Positions 31,222 through 41,526 of a stretch of DNA of 64,000 nucleotides are shown piece after piece. Under the pieces are notes generated by a model, which worked only from the letters and a program-made list of their open reading frames with translations, had not been told where the DNA came from and made no database searches. The first letter of the stretch is position 1. Each line of letters opens with the position of its first letter. A program made the position numbers and the translations under genes. Source of the DNA: Desulfogranum japonicum DSM 18378. GTDB lineage: Bacteria; Desulfobacterota; Desulfobulbia; Desulfobulbales; Desulfobulbaceae. The DNA lies in contig NZ_AUCV01000025.1 in the NCBI RefSeq assembly GCF_000429945.1, forward strand, positions 25,908 to 89,907, read 5' to 3'.

Positions 31222-31988
31222 TGTCCCGCAGTGAGAAAGTACAACATAATGCTCAGCTGTCTTCAGACATGACTATTCCGCAGCATATTGCCATTATTAT
31301 GGATGGCAATGGTCGCTGGGCTGAGGCTAGACATCGCCCCAGATTATTCGGGCACAAGGCCGGAGTCGATTCTGTAAGGGATATTGTCGAGACTGCAAGG
31401 GAAATAGGGGTACGGTATTTAACTCTGTATGCTTTTTCCACTGAAAATTGGAAGCGTCCAGATGGTGAAGTCTCTGGTTTGATGTCGCTGTTAAAGACCT
31501 ATTTGCGTGCAGAACTGAATACTATGCGGACCAATAACATTCGGCTTCAATGTCTTGGTCAAAAAAAACGATTGCCTGCCGATGTTGGTGCCATTCTAGA
31601 ACAAACCATCGAGGAGACCCAGAACTGTACGGGAATGACACTGAACCTCGCCCTCAGTTATGGGGGGCGCGCTGAACTGATCCGTGGTATTCGTGAGCTG
31701 GCAAAGAAATGTATGAATGGAGAAATATCTCCAGATGAGATTGATGAACAATCGCTCGACGATGCTTTGTACACTGCTGGTCAGCCTGACCCGGATCTAT
31801 TGATTAGGACAGGAGGGGAATGCCGTTTATCTAATTTTCTTCTCTGGCAGGCATCCTATGCAGAATTGTATTTTACAGAAGTAAAATGGCCTGATTTCAG
31901 AAAAAAGCAGCTTATTGAAGCCATTGTACATTTTAATGAAAGACAGCGCAGATATGGTAAAACCGGTGCGCAACTTCAGGTGGAGTAG
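31218..31988 (+). CDS. uppS: undecaprenyl diphosphate synthase
   Basis: Cis-prenyltransferase making the C55 lipid carrier for cell wall synthesis. 256 aa; IAIIMDGNGRWAEARHRPR (catalytic Asp in the MDGNGRW motif) lies near residues 22-40, and SYGGRAELIRG and DLLIRTGGECRLSNFLLWQ are present. ATG overlaps the frr stop (two tandem ATGs at 31218 and 31221). Translationally coupled, followed by cdsA. Confidence 0.97.
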   Translation: MMSRSEKVQHNAQLSSDMTIPQHIAIIMDGNGRWAEARHRPRLFGHKAGVDSVRDIVETAREIGVRYLTLYAFSTENWKRPDGEVSGLMSLLKTYLRAELNTMRTNNIRLQCLGQKKRLPADVGAILEQTIEETQNCTGMTLNLALSYGGRAELIRGIRELAKKCMNGEISPDEIDEQSLDDALYTAGQPDPDLLIRTGGECRLSNFLLWQASYAELYFTEVKWPDFRKKQLIEAIVHFNERQRRYGKTGAQLQVE

Positions 31989-31993
31989 AAATT

Positions 31994-32803
31994 GTGGGGC
32001 GATTGATACCGGGGCTGATTATGGGAGCAGGATGTTTAGGCCTACTCATCTGGGGTGCCAGTCTGGTTATCAGTCTGGTTATAACCGTGGTCGCTGCACT
32101 TGCTCTACGTGAATTGTTTGCCATTCTTTTGCCCGAACTTAAGGGCGTGGCTTTTGGAATAACCTTTCTGGCAACATTACTTCCTTGCATTGGAGCTTTT
32201 TTCGGTTCTCTGCACGCTCTCATCGGAGCATTTGTAATGGGGCTGCTTTGCATAGTGCTCATTTCTTTTCGCTGGTATACCCCATTTACAGCTTGGTTCG
32301 GCCAGGTCTATACCTATCTGGGAAGCAGTGTGTTTGCTCTTACTTATATTTCCCTGCTCTTAGGACATCTTATTCTTACAGCACGTCTTACAGATGGTTC
32401 CGGGTGGCTGATTGTTCTTCTTGCATTGACTGCCGGCTCTGATACTGGTGCCTATTACGCCGGTAAAAATTTTGGAAAAAGCAAATTATGTCCTATTATC
32501 AGCCCGAAGAAGACAGTGGAAGGACTCTTGGGCGGGGTAATTACCGGCAGTCTGGCTGCTGCTGTCGCAGTGATTGTGTTGTTCGATACCCGTACAGCAT
32601 TATTTTTTCTTCCAGCTTGTATAGTGCTTATATTGATTGGAGTATGTGGGGATCTTACAGAATCTATTATAAAACGTTCATTTCAGATTAAAGATTCCGG
32701 CACCATTCTTGGTGGCCATGGCGGTATCCTCGATCGCATTGACAGCCTTCTGCTCAGTGGTCCGATACTGTATTATCTATTGCAATACGGGGTTATTGGA
32801 TGA
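31994..32803 (+). CDS. cdsA: phosphatidate cytidylyltransferase
   Basis: Makes CDP-diacylglycerol, the precursor of membrane phospholipids. 269 aa, with multiple hydrophobic segments (integral inner membrane). The CdsA signature ending GDLTESIIKRSFQIKDSG and HGGILDRIDSLL is at residues about 218-260, with conserved Asp residues. Starts at GTG five bases after uppS; its TGA overlaps the dxr ATG. Confidence 0.95.
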   Translation: MGRLIPGLIMGAGCLGLLIWGASLVISLVITVVAALALRELFAILLPELKGVAFGITFLATLLPCIGAFFGSLHALIGAFVMGLLCIVLISFRWYTPFTAWFGQVYTYLGSSVFALTYISLLLGHLILTARLTDGSGWLIVLLALTAGSDTGAYYAGKNFGKSKLCPIISPKKTVEGLLGGVITGSLAAAVAVIVLFDTRTALFFLPACIVLILIGVCGDLTESIIKRSFQIKDSGTILGGHGGILDRIDSLLLSGPILYYLLQYGVIG

Positions 32804-33972
32804 AGGTTATCAGTGTTCTTGGCTCAACTGGCTCCATTGGGCAAAACGTGCTTGAAATTGTCCGGAGGTATCCTGAGCGATATCGTATAGCTGCACTGAC
32901 TGCAGGAAGCAGGGTGGAGTTGCTGGCCAGTCAGGCCAAGGAATTTCAGCCTGATATTATCAGTATTGCACGTGAAGACTTAGCCGATACACTTCGACAA
33001 CTGCTTCCTCCTGGATTGCAAGAGAGAGTGCACGTCGGTATGGAGGGCAATGTTGCTGCGGCTACCAGTGCATGTGCCCAGATGGTAATTACAGCTGTCG
33101 TCGGTAGTGTTGGGCTTGTTCCGACGCTAGCTGCCATTGATGCCGGGAAAGATATCGGCCTTGCCAATAAGGAAACCTTAGTCATGGCAGGACGCCTGGT
33201 TATGCATAGGGTCTCTGAAATGGGGGTTCGACTTCTTCCTATCGATTCCGAACATAGCGCCATTTTTCAGGCTCTCGAAGCCGGAAGGCGGCAGGATGTC
33301 AACACCATACTGTTGACTGCTTCAGGTGGTCCTTTCCGAACTTTACCCAAAGAGGATTTACAAGGGGTTTCTCCCGGCCAGGCACTAGCTCACCCCAATT
33401 GGAATATGGGGCAAAAAATATCTATTGATTCCGCGACGTTGATGAATAAAGGGTTAGAGGTGATTGAAGCCAGATGGTTATTCGACGTACCTCCGGAACA
33501 GATTCAAGTTGTGGTTCACCCGCAATCCATTGTACATTCTCTGGTGGAGTATGTGGATGGATCGGTTGTCGCCCAATTAGGTATTCCAGATATGCAGATT
33601 CCCATATCCTATGCGTTATCGTATCCAGAGCGTCTCCAGCTCGGACTTTCCCAACTGGATCTGGTTCGCTGTAATGACCTGACATTTGAAGACCCTGATT
33701 TTGATCGCTTCCCGGCGCTCCCGTTGGCTTTCGAAGCCCTACAGAGGGGAGGTGTTACACCCGCAGTGTTGAATGCCGCAAATGAAATCGCCGTTGATGC
33801 CTTTCTTCATGAGCGGATACTGTTTACCGATATACCTGAAATCGTTGCAGCAGCAATGGCTGCTGTCACCCCTGCCGACGATATGGATCTGAATACTATC
33901 CTCCATGCAGATCAGACAGCACGGGAACATGCGCAGCGGACGATCGCAAAGCTAGTCAGCGATCGTTCATGA
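32800..33972 (+). CDS. dxr: 1-deoxy-D-xylulose 5-phosphate reductoisomerase
   Basis: Commits DXP to the MEP isoprenoid pathway using NADPH. 390 aa. N-terminal GSTGSIGQNVLEIV nucleotide-binding motif, LANKETLVMAG (residues about 121-131), LPIDSEHSAIFQAL and HPNWNMGQKISIDSATLMNK are all present. Overlaps cdsA by four bases. Another MEP enzyme, ispG, and the UppS user of the pathway lie in the same run. Confidence 0.97.
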   Translation: MKVISVLGSTGSIGQNVLEIVRRYPERYRIAALTAGSRVELLASQAKEFQPDIISIAREDLADTLRQLLPPGLQERVHVGMEGNVAAATSACAQMVITAVVGSVGLVPTLAAIDAGKDIGLANKETLVMAGRLVMHRVSEMGVRLLPIDSEHSAIFQALEAGRRQDVNTILLTASGGPFRTLPKEDLQGVSPGQALAHPNWNMGQKISIDSATLMNKGLEVIEARWLFDVPPEQIQVVVHPQSIVHSLVEYVDGSVVAQLGIPDMQIPISYALSYPERLQLGLSQLDLVRCNDLTFEDPDFDRFPALPLAFEALQRGGVTPAVLNAANEIAVDAFLHERILFTDIPEIVAAAMAAVTPADDMDLNTILHADQTAREHAQRTIAKLVSDRS

Positions 33973-34004
33973 TATTGTAATTCCATCACCGACTTTACGA
34001 ATTT

Positions 34005-35090
34005 ATGTACTCCTTAATTTCTTTTATCATTGTTCTCGGTGTCCTGATATTTGTTCACGAATTCGGTCATTTTCTCTTTGCCAAATTATTTGGTGTCAAA
34101 GTCCTGAAGTTTTCACTGGGATTTGGCAATAAGATCATAGGCAGAACTTGGGGAGAAACCGAATATTTGCTCAGCGCCATTCCACTTGGCGGGTATGTGA
34201 AGATGTATGGGGAGCAGAAGGATGACCCAGTAAACGAAAACGAGCAGCACCGGTCTTTTTCACATAAACCGGTTTGGCAGCGTTTTTTCATCGTTTTCGC
34301 AGGCCCACTTTTTAACATCATCTTTGCACTCGTGGCCTTTTTTGCTATTTTCTATTTTGTTGGCTTACCTGAACTCACTGATAATACAATAATAGGGCAG
34401 GTTCAGTCTGAATCTCCTGCTGAAAAAGCAGGATTGCAGCCTGGTGACGTTATTCATGCTATTAACGGTCAAGAGACTACCAGTTGGAGACAGGTTGCCG
34501 AGTATGTCAAGGAGAGTAAGGGTGATCCCGTGGTACTTGATCTCAGCAGGGAAGGAAATCCTCTGCAGATAACTGCTATTCCTGCTCTCCTTAAAGACAG
34601 GAACATTTTTAAAGAGGAAATCGGAGAACGTTACATGCTGGGGATTGTGCGGGATGATTCCGTGCACTATGTTGACGCTTCGTTCCTTGAAGCAAGTAAA
34701 GCTGCCTGTATCCAAAGTTATAACTATTCTTATCTGACCGTACTCTTTCTCTGGAAAATGGTGCAGCGCGTTGTGCCTGCCAGTGAACTCGGTGGTCCCA
34801 TTCGCATTGCAGAGATAGCTGGAAAACGGTTGGAGGAAGGCTGGCTGCATCTCCTTAACTTTATGGGACTGCTCAGTATTAATTTGGCTGTGTTGAATTT
34901 GCTTCCTGTGCCGGTACTCGATGGCGGGCACCTGGTATTTTTAACCTTGGAGGGAATCAGGCGGAAGCCTCTGGGGGATAGAGCCATGGAAATCAGCCTG
35001 AAAATCGGTATTGCTTTGCTTGGCACGCTGATGTTGTTCGTTTTTTATAATGATATAGCAAGGAAAATACAAGAGTGGATGGCCTCCTGA
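34005..35090 (+). CDS. rseP: site-2 intramembrane metalloprotease RseP
   Basis: Zinc intramembrane protease that cleaves anti-sigma factors and signal peptide remnants. 361 aa; HEFGH at residues 18-22 in TM1, a single PDZ domain at about 125-205 (SPAEKAGLQPGDVIHAING), and NLLPVPVLDGGHLVF with the third zinc ligand Asp near 300. E. coli RseP has two PDZ domains and 450 residues, so this is the shorter single-PDZ type. The 3' end overlaps tsaB. Confidence 0.95.
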   Translation: MYSLISFIIVLGVLIFVHEFGHFLFAKLFGVKVLKFSLGFGNKIIGRTWGETEYLLSAIPLGGYVKMYGEQKDDPVNENEQHRSFSHKPVWQRFFIVFAGPLFNIIFALVAFFAIFYFVGLPELTDNTIIGQVQSESPAEKAGLQPGDVIHAINGQETTSWRQVAEYVKESKGDPVVLDLSREGNPLQITAIPALLKDRNIFKEEIGERYMLGIVRDDSVHYVDASFLEASKAACIQSYNYSYLTVLFLWKMVQRVVPASELGGPIRIAEIAGKRLEEGWLHLLNFMGLLSINLAVLNLLPVPVLDGGHLVFLTLEGIRRKPLGDRAMEISLKIGIALLGTLMLFVFYNDIARKIQEWMAS

Positions 35091-35797
35091 TTCTCTCCAT
35101 TGAAACATCGACTGGCTGTGGCAGTGTTGCATTGACACGTGGAAATCTTCAGGATGGTACTGTAGTTGCCGAATATACCCATCGCCCCAATATTACCCAT
35201 TCAAGGCGACTGCTCGGGCTCGTTGATCATATTATGACCATCGCAGAAGTGGGTTGGCAGGATATTGATGCCGTTTCTGTGAGTCTGGGACCAGGTTCTT
35301 TCACGGGATTACGGATAGGTCTTGCTGCGGGTAAGGGCTTAGCCATGGCTGCTGGGAGACCTTTAACCGGCGTTTTGACACTGGAGACCCTTGCCTGGCA
35401 ATGCTGGGGGGCAGAACGTCCTGTCTGCAGTCTGCTTGATGCCAGAAAAGGCCAGGTCTATGCGGCCAGGTACCGTTTTGTAGATGGGAACCTCACACCA
35501 CAGGGAGATACCCTGGCTTTGGGACCCGAAGAGTTGGCCGATCTGATAGATACTCCTACGCTCTTTGTTGGTCCGGGCATTTTGGCGTATCCTGAAATTT
35601 TCCAAAACCATCCTTATATTGATTGTGTTCCTCAGGGGCTCGTTCACCCACGGGCCAGTATGGTTGGCTTTCTTGGTGCAAAACAGATTGCAGAAAATCG
35701 TATTTCTACACCAGGTTCCCTTGTTCCCTGCTATGTGCGAGCATCTGAAGCCCAGGTAAACAGGGAAAAGAAACAGCATTCAGCCAAAGGGCAATGA
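35075..35797 (+). CDS. tsaB: tRNA threonylcarbamoyladenosine biosynthesis protein TsaB
   Basis: Partner of TsaD in the t6A37 tRNA modification complex. 240 aa; ILSIETSTGCGSVAL at the N-terminus, VSLGPGSFTGLRIGLAAGKG near 68-87, and LDARKGQVYAARYR. It starts at GTG inside the rseP end and its TGA falls just after the first possible ispG ATG, so the three genes are tightly coupled. Confidence 0.95.
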   Translation: MDGLLILSIETSTGCGSVALTRGNLQDGTVVAEYTHRPNITHSRRLLGLVDHIMTIAEVGWQDIDAVSVSLGPGSFTGLRIGLAAGKGLAMAAGRPLTGVLTLETLAWQCWGAERPVCSLLDARKGQVYAARYRFVDGNLTPQGDTLALGPEELADLIDTPTLFVGPGILAYPEIFQNHPYIDCVPQGLVHPRASMVGFLGAKQIAENRISTPGSLVPCYVRASEAQVNREKKQHSAKGQ

Positions 35798-35811
35798 GTA
35801 GGGAGAATGGT

Positions 35812-36894
35812 ATGATCCTGAGAAAACATACGCGTCAAATACAGGTTGGGGATGTTGCTGTCGGAGGTGATGCTCCGATAAGTATCCAATCCATGACAAA
35901 TACCGATACCGCTGATGTCACTTCCACTGTTGAACAGATTCATCGCCTGCAAGGTGTTGGTTGTGAATTGATCAGAGTGGCCGTACCGGATATTGACGCA
36001 GCACGTTCCATTCGTTCCATCCGCGATCAGATTTCTCTACCCTTGATTGCAGATATTCATTTCGATGCAAGGTTAGCTGTAGCTTCTATGGAGAACGGAG
36101 CCCAGGCCATTCGAATTAATCCCGGCAATCTGGGAGGCGAGGAAAAATTACAACTGGTCATTGATGCTGCGCAACAGCACAACGTACCTATTCGGGTAGG
36201 GGTGAATTCCGGTTCCATTGAAAAAGACCTGCTGGCAACACACGGCTACCCTTCACCTGAATGCCCAGATGCTCTTATAAACAGTGCCTTGCGAAATGTT
36301 GCTCTTCTCGAGAAACACGGTTTTTACGATATCAAAATTTCCATAAAATCTTCAGACACCCTGACCACCATTAGCGGCTATAGAAAACTCTCCAGTCTCA
36401 CCGACTACCCTTTGCATATTGGAGTGACCGAGGCCGGTGGTTTGATTGCAGGTACTGTGAAATCCAGTGTCGCCCTGGGAATATTGCTTCATGAGGGGAT
36501 AGGTGATACCTTTCGTATTTCTCTCACACGGGATCCTGAAGAAGAAGTGAAGGTCGGTTGGGAACTGTTACGTGCGCTGCGGATTCGTGAGCGTGGGCCA
36601 GAATTGATTTCCTGTCCAACCTGTGGTCGTACCCGTATTGATCTTTTTCCCCTTGCAGAAGAAGTAGACCGCTATCTGCAGACCATGGTCGCTCCCCTGA
36701 AGGTTGCCGTAATGGGATGTGTGGTAAATGGACCGGGTGAAGCCAGAGAGGCTGATATCGGTATTGCCGGTGGTAAAGGTGTGGGGATCATTTTCAAAAA
36801 AGGAAAAATTTTTAAAAAAGTGCCGGAAGAAGAGTTGCTTACAGTTTTTCTCGAGGAATTACACAAGATGGAACAGGAATATAAAGCCGGTTAG
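35812..36894 (+). CDS. ispG: 4-hydroxy-3-methylbut-2-enyl diphosphate synthase
   Basis: [4Fe-4S] enzyme converting MEcPP to HMBPP in the MEP pathway, with a flavodoxin/ferredoxin donor. I chose ATG 35812 (MILRKHTRQIQVG) with GGGAGA upstream; ATG 35794, overlapping tsaB, is the alternative. Cluster cysteines appear in SCPTCGRTRIDLF and VMGCVVNGPGEA. About 360 aa, the bacterial short type without the central insert. Confidence 0.96.
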   Translation: MILRKHTRQIQVGDVAVGGDAPISIQSMTNTDTADVTSTVEQIHRLQGVGCELIRVAVPDIDAARSIRSIRDQISLPLIADIHFDARLAVASMENGAQAIRINPGNLGGEEKLQLVIDAAQQHNVPIRVGVNSGSIEKDLLATHGYPSPECPDALINSALRNVALLEKHGFYDIKISIKSSDTLTTISGYRKLSSLTDYPLHIGVTEAGGLIAGTVKSSVALGILLHEGIGDTFRISLTRDPEEEVKVGWELLRALRIRERGPELISCPTCGRTRIDLFPLAEEVDRYLQTMVAPLKVAVMGCVVNGPGEAREADIGIAGGKGVGIIFKKGKIFKKVPEEELLTVFLEELHKMEQEYKAG

Positions 36895-36991
36895 TAACTA
36901 CCCATGGAGATAGCCGTTAATCTCGGCTAACCCGGATATTTGTCACTGGTTACAGGGTGCCTGATAATATTAGACCGTATGGAGCATTGCA

Positions 36992-38707
36992 GTGCGTTAT
37001 TCACAACTACTCTTACCAACTACTAAAGAAACACCTGCCGAGGCAGAAGTCGTCAGTCATCAGCTTCTTCTGAGAGGCGGTTTTATTCGTAAGCTTACTT
37101 CTGGTGTCTATACGTATCTGCCCTTGGGATTCATGGCTATACAGAAAGTAACTGAAATTGTACGTGAGGAAATGAACAGGGCTGGTGCCCAGGAAATTCT
37201 CATGCCAATGGTACAGCCAGGTGATCTGTGGCAGGAGTCCGGTCGCTGGAAAAAATATGGTCCTGAGTTGCTTCGTTTTCAGGATCGTCACAGTCGTGAC
37301 TACTGTCTTGGACCTACCCATGAAGAAGTTATAACAGATATTGCCCGTAAGGAACTGCATTCCTATCGACAGTTACCTGTAAATCTGTATCAGATTCAAA
37401 CAAAATTTCGCGATGAAATTCGTCCCAGGTTTGGACTCATGCGGGGACGTGAATTCATCATGAAGGATGCGTATTCTTTTGACGCGGACGATGCTGCTTC
37501 AGAGTTAAGCTATGAAAGAATGCGAGAGGCGTATTACAAGATATTTGAACGCTGCGGACTTGATTTTCGAGCTGTGGAGGCGGACAGTGGATCCATCGGA
37601 GGATCCTTTTCCCACGAGTTTATGGTGCTTGCCAAAACCGGTGAAGATACATTGGTAACCTGTACTGCATGCAGTTATGCCGCTAACGTTGAAAAAGCAG
37701 CCATAGCCCCACCTGAAGCCTGCTGTGCAGATATCGATACACTGCCCGCCATGGAGACGGTGGATACACCTGGTATGAAAAAAGTGGAACGGGTGGCTGA
37801 CTTTTTAGGCGTCTCTTCCTGCGATGTGGTTAAGACGATGTTGTATATTGCGGATGACCAGGTTGTTGCAGCGTTGGTCAGGGGGGATCGTGAGGTTCAA
37901 TCTGTAAAATTGAAAAATATCCTTGGCGTAGCGGATGTGGAACCACTTCCGGAAGAAGACGTCTGGAAGCGTGTACAATTGCCTGTAGGCTACCTGGGAC
38001 CAGTGAAAATGGATTTGACCATTGTTGCTGATCAGGAAGTGATGGCCATGGCAACTTGCATCACAGGAGCTAATGTAAAAGGAACACATGTTAAGAATGT
38101 TGTACCTGGCAGGGACTTTACCCCTGCGCATGTTGGTGATATCCGACAGATTACCGAAGAAGACAGCTGTCCAGTCTGCCGTGGGACATTACAACTGACC
38201 GAAGGCATAGAAGTGGGACACATTTTTAAACTTGGCACCGGATATTCCGAAGCCATGGAGGCAACATACCAAGACAGCGAAGGAAATGAAAAACACTTTG
38301 TCATGGGTTGCTATGGGATTGGCGTTAGCCGTGTTGTTGCTGCCGCCATAGAACAGAATCATGATGAGAATGGTATCATTTTTCCCATGCCAATAGCTCC
38401 ATTCCAGGTGGTCATTCTGAACCTTGGTTTGAAAGACGATGCCATCTGTGAGGCTGCAGAAAAATTGTACCTGGAGTTGCAGGCAAAAGGCTATGACGTT
38501 CTTTATGATGATCGAGATGAACGTCCGGGGTCAAAGTTTAAAGATGCTGACCTCATTGGTATTCCTTTACGGGTGACAATCGGAAAAACCTATGCAAAGA
38601 GTGGTGACGTTGAGATTCGTCACCGTCAGACAGGTGAAACCGTGACCATGGCCTATGCCGAAACTGTCGCGTACCTTGAAAAAAACATAGATCAGGCTCT
38701 TGTCTGA
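36992..38707 (+). CDS. proS: prolyl-tRNA synthetase (bacterial type)
   Basis: Charges tRNA-Pro. 571 aa, the standard bacterial form with an editing insertion between motifs 2 and 3. Motif 2 region [20 protein letters not shown] lies near residues 131-150; the editing domain at about 220-400 includes [20 protein letters not shown]; motif 3 is [14 protein letters not shown] near 440. Starts at GTG behind GGAG, 97 bases after ispG. Confidence 0.97.
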   Translation: MRYSQLLLPTTKETPAEAEVVSHQLLLRGGFIRKLTSGVYTYLPLGFMAIQKVTEIVREEMNRAGAQEILMPMVQPGDLWQESGRWKKYGPELLRFQDRHSRDYCLGPTHEEVITDIARKELHSYRQLPVNLYQIQTKFRDEIRPRFGLMRGREFIMKDAYSFDADDAASELSYERMREAYYKIFERCGLDFRAVEADSGSIGGSFSHEFMVLAKTGEDTLVTCTACSYAANVEKAAIAPPEACCADIDTLPAMETVDTPGMKKVERVADFLGVSSCDVVKTMLYIADDQVVAALVRGDREVQSVKLKNILGVADVEPLPEEDVWKRVQLPVGYLGPVKMDLTIVADQEVMAMATCITGANVKGTHVKNVVPGRDFTPAHVGDIRQITEEDSCPVCRGTLQLTEGIEVGHIFKLGTGYSEAMEATYQDSEGNEKHFVMGCYGIGVSRVVAAAIEQNHDENGIIFPMPIAPFQVVILNLGLKDDAICEAAEKLYLELQAKGYDVLYDDRDERPGSKFKDADLIGIPLRVTIGKTYAKSGDVEIRHRQTGETVTMAYAETVAYLEKNIDQALV

Positions 38708-38776
38708 TTCTATTGCGCCTCGAAATGGGCGTATGTTTGGATAGATACCGATGAAATTCAAATACCGGCTGTACTT

Positions 38777-40942
38777 ATGCCTGATGTCAGCAACCTTTAT
38801 TCCCTGACCGCCGGATATCTCCAGGGGGTCGACCTGGAGCCGCTCAAAAAAGCGTATGAATTTGTTTCCGAGCGCCACGCCGGTCATACGCATGAATCCG
38901 GTGAGCCATATGTAAAACATGTGATCAATGTTGCATCCAGTCTTGCTGCAATGAAACTTGATCTGGATACAGTTGTGGCCGGGCTTTTGCACGGAACACT
39001 GAAAGAAGGGGTTGCCACAGAGGAGGAGCTTGAGAAGCGTTTTGGCCGCGATGTTGCGCATCTGGTTGAAGGTGTGACAAAAATAACCCATGTCCAGTAC
39101 AATTCAAGACTGACGCACCAGGCTGAAAATATCCGTAAACTGCTTCTGGCAATGGGGGCTGATATCCGTGTGCTGCTGCTCAAGCTTGCAGATCGGCTTC
39201 AGGATATGCTAACCCTTGATGTTGTAAGTGAAGAAAAGAGGCGTCAGAAAGCCAGGGAGACCATGGACCTGTATGCCCCTTTAGCCAGTCGCCTTGGTAT
39301 TGAGTGGTTGAAGAGAGAACTGGAAGACCTTGCCTTCAAACATCTTTTTGCCAATGAATATGCTGAACTGGACAGGCTTCTGCTGTCAACTCTGGATGAG
39401 CGACAGGCGTATGTGGATGAAGTAATCAAAATTCTGAGTGTCATATTGCGTCAGAATAAGGTTAACCCCATGCGTGTTATCGGCAGACCAAAACATATGT
39501 ATTCTATTTACAAAAAATTGGTCGCCCAGAAAATCCCACTGGAAAAGGTTTATGATAAGGTAGCCTTTCGCATTATTGTGCGAACTGTGGAGGAGTGTTA
39601 CAAGGCCCTGGGCACCGTACATGGTGAATGGACCCCTGTTCAGGGCCGTATCAAGGATTTTATCAGTTCACCGAAGTCCAACAATTATCAATCATTGCAT
39701 ACGACGGTCGTCGGTCCTGCCGGGCATTTCATTGAAATCCAGATCCGTACCGAAGAGATGGATAAAATTGCCCAGGAGGGTGTTGCTGCCCATTGGGCTT
39801 ATAAGGAAGGTCAAAAGATCTCTGAGCGGGATGCGCGCCTGTTCAAGGATATGAAGAGCCTGGTTCAACATCTGCAGGATGTGGAAGATCCCGGTGAATT
39901 TATTGATTCAGTTAGAGGTGAGCTTTTTGACCCTGATGTCTACGCGTTAACTCCAACAGGTGAAGTCCGTGAACTTCCCCGTGGGTCCACTCCCATTGAT
40001 TTTGCCTATTCTATCCATACCGTTGTTGGCGATACCTGTGTAGGTGCCAAAGTGAATGGTCAGATGGTGCAACTGAAGCATGAGTTGCAGAATGGCGATA
40101 TCGTAGAAATCATTACCCAGAAACAACAGCATCCCAAACGGGCATGGCTACAGTTTGTAAAGACCGGGCGTGCCAGAACCCGTATTCGCCAATGGCTGCG
40201 TAAAGAGGAACGGGAACGTTCACTGAAATTAGGAAGAGAAATCTGTGAACGGGAGCTCAAAAAATATGATGTCAGCTTCCGTGGTCTGTTAAAGGGAGGA
40301 CACCTGCGTCTTTTGCTCAAGGAGCTCAAGGCAAACCATCTGGACGATCTGCTGGAGCGGGTAGGCTCTGGTGTTATACCTGTTTCCCAGCTGGTTAAAG
40401 CTCTGCAACCTGAGGAGTTCCGGGAAGCAGAAGAGCGACGTCGTCAGGAAGAACTGCTTGAGAGGGTTAAAAAAGAAGCTGACAATCGCAACCAGATTGA
40501 GAAACGGGAAACCATTGATATCGATGGTGTTGATGATATGCTGGTTAAAATCAGCCGTTGTTGTCGTCCGATTCCCGGGGACGATATTATGGGATTTATT
40601 ACCACCGGCTCTGGAATATCGATTCATAAAACTGAATGTCCTAATCTGTTATCTTCTGATCCTACCCGCTGGATTGATGTTTCCTGGTCCGGCAAAATCA
40701 AAGGAGAGCATCATCTTGCCGGTCTGTTGATCAGGGCTGAAAACAGGAAGAGATTATTGGCTGAGATCAGTGGTGTTATCAGTGCCGACGATGCAAATAT
40801 TGTTGAAATGAATGCCCGTACCACTGCTGAAAACATTGCACAGCTTAAAGTTCTTGTTGAGGTGACCGGCAGGGAGCATCTGCAGAAATTGCTACAGCAC
40901 CTGCAGCAAATGCAGGAGGTTATTGAAGTCCGCCGAACCTGA
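38777..40942 (+). CDS. RelA/SpoT family (p)ppGpp synthetase with degenerate hydrolase site
   Basis: Long Rel protein, 721 aa: HD-type N-terminal domain, synthetase, TGS (VYALTPTGEVRELPRGSTPI near 392-411), central helical region, C-terminal ACT. The synthetase is intact: YDKVAFRI, RIKD (R291-D294, the RXKD type), NNYQSLHTTV and EIQIRTEEM. In the HD domain the first metal His is kept (H48), but the HD pair is H72-G73, the following ED-type residues are K76-E77, and DRLHNM is DRLQDM (139-144). The hydrolase is therefore probably inactive. Whether another gene supplies hydrolysis cannot be seen here. Confidence 0.93.
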   Translation: MPDVSNLYSLTAGYLQGVDLEPLKKAYEFVSERHAGHTHESGEPYVKHVINVASSLAAMKLDLDTVVAGLLHGTLKEGVATEEELEKRFGRDVAHLVEGVTKITHVQYNSRLTHQAENIRKLLLAMGADIRVLLLKLADRLQDMLTLDVVSEEKRRQKARETMDLYAPLASRLGIEWLKRELEDLAFKHLFANEYAELDRLLLSTLDERQAYVDEVIKILSVILRQNKVNPMRVIGRPKHMYSIYKKLVAQKIPLEKVYDKVAFRIIVRTVEECYKALGTVHGEWTPVQGRIKDFISSPKSNNYQSLHTTVVGPAGHFIEIQIRTEEMDKIAQEGVAAHWAYKEGQKISERDARLFKDMKSLVQHLQDVEDPGEFIDSVRGELFDPDVYALTPTGEVRELPRGSTPIDFAYSIHTVVGDTCVGAKVNGQMVQLKHELQNGDIVEIITQKQQHPKRAWLQFVKTGRARTRIRQWLRKEERERSLKLGREICERELKKYDVSFRGLLKGGHLRLLLKELKANHLDDLLERVGSGVIPVSQLVKALQPEEFREAEERRRQEELLERVKKEADNRNQIEKRETIDIDGVDDMLVKISRCCRPIPGDDIMGFITTGSGISIHKTECPNLLSSDPTRWIDVSWSGKIKGEHHLAGLLIRAENRKRLLAEISGVISADDANIVEMNARTTAENIAQLKVLVEVTGREHLQKLLQHLQQMQEVIEVRRT

Positions 40943-41061
40943 TGGTGTAAATAGGTTGTGGTGCCTGGGTGCCTGAACTTGAATAAGGAGGTGGATCAAC
41001 AAGCTGAACCTTTTCCTTTTTTCAGCTCAGTCATGGAAAAGTGCGTGTAAAGGAATGTGTA

Positions 41062-41526
41062 ATGGGTTCTCGTGGTGAGATGATCCTCTGCGGGATGTGT
41101 GGTAATGAATTTGTAGCAAGCAGAATGGTTTGTCCATATTGCGGTGAGTCTGTTACTTTGTCGCCACCTCCAGAAAAAAAATCATGTGTTCAACGAGTTA
41201 TCAACCTGGAAAAAGGTATGCCCCAGGTGGAACAAGCCATGGAGCGATTGCGCAACGAATTGTATATCTGCCGTTTGCAATATGTTCGCGTCGTGACCCT
41301 GATTCACGGTTATGGCTCATCTGGCACAGGAGGGTTGATTCGCGATGAAGTGCGTCGCTACCTGAGCTACTTGCAACATGAAGGCGAAGTTGATGATGTG
41401 GTTTACGGGGAACAGTTTCATGGCCATGGAGGTCCGGGAAAGCAATTGATACGAAGATTTCCCATATTGTCAGAGCACAGGGATTTTAAAAAAAATAACC
41501 CTGGAATTACGTTGGTGGTTTTATAA
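41062..41526 (+). CDS. zinc-ribbon protein with Smr-like C-terminal domain
   Basis: 154 aa from ATG 41062, which has AAGGA seven bases upstream; an in-frame GTG at 41041 would add seven residues. The N-terminus is a small zinc ribbon (CGMC and CPYC). The C-terminal part matches the Smr nuclease/RNA-binding fold around LIHGYGSSGTGGLIRDEVRR, which carries the family HGxG/TGxG element. The other Smr hallmark, DLHG, is replaced by INLEKG, so activity is uncertain. It follows rel by about 120 bases on the same strand. Confidence 0.65.
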   Translation: MGSRGEMILCGMCGNEFVASRMVCPYCGESVTLSPPPEKKSCVQRVINLEKGMPQVEQAMERLRNELYICRLQYVRVVTLIHGYGSSGTGGLIRDEVRRYLSYLQHEGEVDDVVYGEQFHGHGGPGKQLIRRFPILSEHRDFKKNNPGITLVVL

